Shown in pieces: positions 61,969 through 64,000 of a DNA stretch of 64,000 nucleotides. Numbering within the stretch: the stretch's first letter is position 1; the number at the start of each line of letters is the position of its first letter. The translations under genes were made by a program, and so were the position numbers. This DNA is from JBNKZU01 sp050301795 (GTDB lineage Bacteria > Pseudomonadota > Gammaproteobacteria > Thiohalomonadales > Thiohalomonadaceae): the NCBI GenBank assembly GCA_050301795.1, contig JBNKZU010000004.1, forward strand, positions 34,276-98,275. The letters run 5' to 3'. The notes beneath the pieces are model-generated. The model had not been told where the DNA came from and ran no database searches. It was given only the letters and a program-made list of their open reading frames with translations.

Positions 61969-62628
61969 TTATGCCTCCTTACCTTTTTCTTCATCAGGCA
62001 TGTGACGTGCAAGGTAAAAAGCTTGCCCGATCACGAATGCAAAGGTTAATCCCATCATTCCAAAAAGCTTGAAGTTAACCCAATTCTCTTCCTGCTCTTT
62101 TGCAATGTTACATAGCTGTAATATTTCAGCGCTTAGATCAGGACTACAGGTTTCAAGATCAACCGGATAACCAGCAGCACCATTCAGTGCCGCTTCAGCC
62201 ACAAAGAAAAAGTTGGCAACGTAGAGGTTGGCTATTCCCATAAAGATAAAGAAGACAATCCAGCTAATGTTGAGTCGAGTCCAAATCTGTACAGGCACTG
62301 TGACAGCTTGACTCATCATTCGTTCAACCAGGGTTTTATCACCAATAAAATGACTACCGATAAAGGCAAGCGCAAACAACCAATTCACAGCAGTTGGTTT
62401 CCACATGAAATAGGCTCGTTCTTGTAGCAATAGCGTGGCACCACCGAGCGTTACGATAAGCACTAAAGTTATAAGGTGCATATTTTCAAAGCGGCGATGC
62501 TTAAGCCAGAACCCGATAACCTGCAAAAAGGAGGCGGCAATGGCTACACCTGTGGCGACAAAAATGTCGAAGGTTTTATAGGCGATAAAGAATAGGAGAA
62601 TTGGGAAAAAGTCGTATAGGAATTTCAT
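61969..62628 (-). CDS. yciB: Inner-membrane septation protein YciB
   Basis: A 219-residue protein with six hydrophobic segments; the start MKFLYDFFPILLFFIAYKTFDIFVATGVAI and the segment FMWKPTAVNWLFALAFIGSHFIGDKTLVERMM are diagnostic for YciB/IspZ. It takes part in cell-envelope synthesis and septation in enteric bacteria. About 40 residues between the last two helices are longer than in E. coli and contain two cysteines (ETCSPDL, LCNIAKEQ). Confidence 0.94.
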   Translation of the reverse strand: MKFLYDFFPILLFFIAYKTFDIFVATGVAIAASFLQVIGFWLKHRRFENMHLITLVLIVTLGGATLLLQERAYFMWKPTAVNWLFALAFIGSHFIGDKTLVERMMSQAVTVPVQIWTRLNISWIVFFIFMGIANLYVANFFFVAEAALNGAAGYPVDLETCSPDLSAEILQLCNIAKEQEENWVNFKLFGMMGLTFAFVIGQAFYLARHMPDEEKGKEA

Positions 62629-62731
62629 GGTTCGAATTGTATCTGATTCGTACGCTTAAAAAAATATCTCATATCAGTAATCGACAGCATCAAACCCCGA
62701 AAAGGTGCAGAGGGCAGAAGAGTGGCTGATT

Positions 62732-63970
62732 TTATGGTGTCTTTAACGCATCCTCGATCCTGGTGTCCGAAAGCTTTATACGAATTTCTCCAACATGGTA
62801 GCGATGGCAGGTCTGACATTCGGAACGTGCGACTTTATCATCATGACACTCTTGACACATCTCGATTCCCATAGCCTTGAAGTTACTCTCAAATTGAGTC
62901 GGATCTCTCTCTTTAAAGGCCTTGAGATAGTTCGCATCTTGATCGAGATTATGGCAGTGGAGGCAACCTTTAGGATCAAACAGATTGGTATGCTGTTGAT
63001 GCGAGAAATGTGTAATGACTCGTTGGGTTAGTGGTGGTATGGAGGTATGCCAGTTGATAGATAGATTCCCGGTTGTATCCTGATCTATTGAGTGGCATTT
63101 ACTACACATTCCAGGCCCCTTCGGAGCTGCGATCTGATTTATAAGGCGCTCACTTTTAGAGAGGGTCGCCAGCTCAACCCAGTTCTTAAACCATGGATCT
63201 GCATGACCACTTGGACGATAGAGTAGTGCGAACTGATCAACATACCATCCGCCACTTTGTGTCCATTGCTCTGCGCTACCGAGTTCGAAGGTGTTTGCGG
63301 ATTCTTTGGATTGACGTGGAATAAACTTATCCCACGCACCATTTTGTGCCCACTGAAATTGCTGCTCAAGGTTTGGCATCCAGAACTCAATCATCTGTCT
63401 TATTGCGGCAAGGTTGATACCTTGAAGCATCTTATGATTATCGAGTGAAGAGTAGGGTGCTTTATCAATCAGGCTTTTAAGATACTCATGACCACCCATC
63501 TTAACCTTCAAGATAAAATGTTTGATCTTCCAGATCGATTGTTGAATTAGTTTCAAATCTTCAGGATTTTCCGGATCTGGATAGAGCCACTCTATTTCAA
63601 AGGCGCGATCTGAGATGGCACCGATCTCCTCATCTTGCGCCATTAAAAACGACATCATCGGGGAGATCGATTGGTCGCTATCATAAGGCCAATCTCCCAC
63701 CGGAAGCTTGGCTGCATTCAGTGTTTCAATATCAGCGCCAGGAAGAGAAAACACCGCGACGCCTGGTGCTCCTACTTGAGAAGAGCCGCTGATCTTATTG
63801 CTATGACACTCGCCGCAGCTTTGATCAAATGTATTAAGGATAATATTTTCTCCCAAGGGATCAGTCTGGTGGCAAGCTATACATTCACTTTTAGCCTTAT
63901 CTTTATGCTTTCGATCATCAAAATGCTTTTTGAAATGGCGAGTGTGGTCAAAAGTAATTTGATTGCGCCG
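62732..63970 (-). CDS. Multiheme cytochrome c, N-terminus missing
   Basis: At least 413 residues run in frame to base 63970, where adapter sequence begins; no start codon is reached, so the true start is missing. Six CxxCH motifs are visible: CIACH, CGECH, CSKCH, CLHCH, CQECH and CQTCH. The opening ITFDHTRHFKKHF and the later ITHFSHQQHTNLF are the FxHxxH segments that usually precede hemes in multiheme periplasmic cytochromes. The first heme motif (CIACH, near 63870) lies before the nearest candidate start (a TTG at 63856), which proves the truncation. Function unknown; a respiratory electron carrier is likely. Confidence 0.88.
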   Translation of the reverse strand, partial: RRNQITFDHTRHFKKHFDDRKHKDKAKSECIACHQTDPLGENIILNTFDQSCGECHSNKISGSSQVGAPGVAVFSLPGADIETLNAAKLPVGDWPYDSDQSISPMMSFLMAQDEEIGAISDRAFEIEWLYPDPENPEDLKLIQQSIWKIKHFILKVKMGGHEYLKSLIDKAPYSSLDNHKMLQGINLAAIRQMIEFWMPNLEQQFQWAQNGAWDKFIPRQSKESANTFELGSAEQWTQSGGWYVDQFALLYRPSGHADPWFKNWVELATLSKSERLINQIAAPKGPGMCSKCHSIDQDTTGNLSINWHTSIPPLTQRVITHFSHQQHTNLFDPKGCLHCHNLDQDANYLKAFKERDPTQFESNFKAMGIEMCQECHDDKVARSECQTCHRYHVGEIRIKLSDTRIEDALKTP

Positions 63971-64000
63971 AGATCGGAAGAGCGTCGTGTAGGGAAAGAG
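63971..64000. other. Illumina adapter sequence (assembly artefact)
   Basis: The last 30 bases begin AGATCGGAAGAGCGTCGTGT and match the TruSeq universal adapter in reverse complement over their full length. They interrupt the cytochrome frame and are not genomic. The contig most likely ends here. Confidence 0.97.

Overview
The window is about 64 kb of chromosome from a gammaproteobacterium of moderate, slightly AT-leaning composition. Gene content suggests a sulfur-oxidising, salt-adapted bacterium: sulfide:quinone oxidoreductase, flavocytochrome c sulfide dehydrogenase (fccAB), several c-type cytochromes, ectoine synthesis, and gammaproteobacterial gene orders (comEC-exbB-exbD-msbA-lpxK-kdsB; rne divergent from rluC). 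I cannot place it at genus level. No rRNA, tRNA, CRISPR, prophage or intact insertion sequence was seen.

Layout. 1-4 kb: end-cut polyphosphate kinase 2, a 293-bp MITE-like element, cysG, a rhodanese, a LexA-like S24 protein lacking the catalytic lysine, and a GIY-YIG/DUF123 protein. 4.5-10 kb: a large hybrid histidine kinase with HPt domain next to a receiver-EAL phosphodiesterase. 10-13 kb: ectABC with divergent MarR regulator ectR and a recognisable operator. 13-18 kb: an orphan lipoprotein and mfd. 18.5-21.6 kb: a small membrane protein, sqr behind a sigma-54 promoter, and a FisR-type sigma-54 activator. 21.6-28.6 kb: agmatine degradation genes (aguA, aguB), a YgiQ-type radical SAM protein, relA. 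28.7-32.3 kb: a four-gene sulfide oxidation operon (tetraheme NapC/NirT cytochrome, exported ankyrin protein, fccA, fccB) behind a second sigma-54 promoter. 32.6-42.3 kb: lolCE/lolD, DUF2062, comEC, exbBD, msbA, lpxK, a short Trm112-like gene, kdsB. 42.3-47.7 kb: TonB receptor, binding protein and hybrid kinase. 47.7-57 kb: a palindromic repeat, a low-molecular-weight phosphatase, rne, rluC, a HAD phosphatase, sppA, a MetX-family acyltransferase, a redoxin, dusC. 57-64 kb: an R-body (RebB) locus, ychJ, a DMT exporter behind an apparent attenuator, a PpiC isomerase, bolA, yciI, yciB, and a multiheme cytochrome cut off at the end.

The clearest system is a predicted sulfane-sulfur regulon. The activator at 20247-21611 has three cysteines with the spacing described for FisR. 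GG-N10-GC sigma-54 promoters lie before sqr and before the fcc operon 12 kb away. The same TGACATG-type inverted repeats occur in front of the regulator gene and upstream of the fcc promoter. The R-body locus and the leader peptide plus terminator before the DMT exporter are the next most interesting.

The last 30 bases (63971-64000) match the Illumina TruSeq adapter, so they are not genomic and probably mark a contig end.
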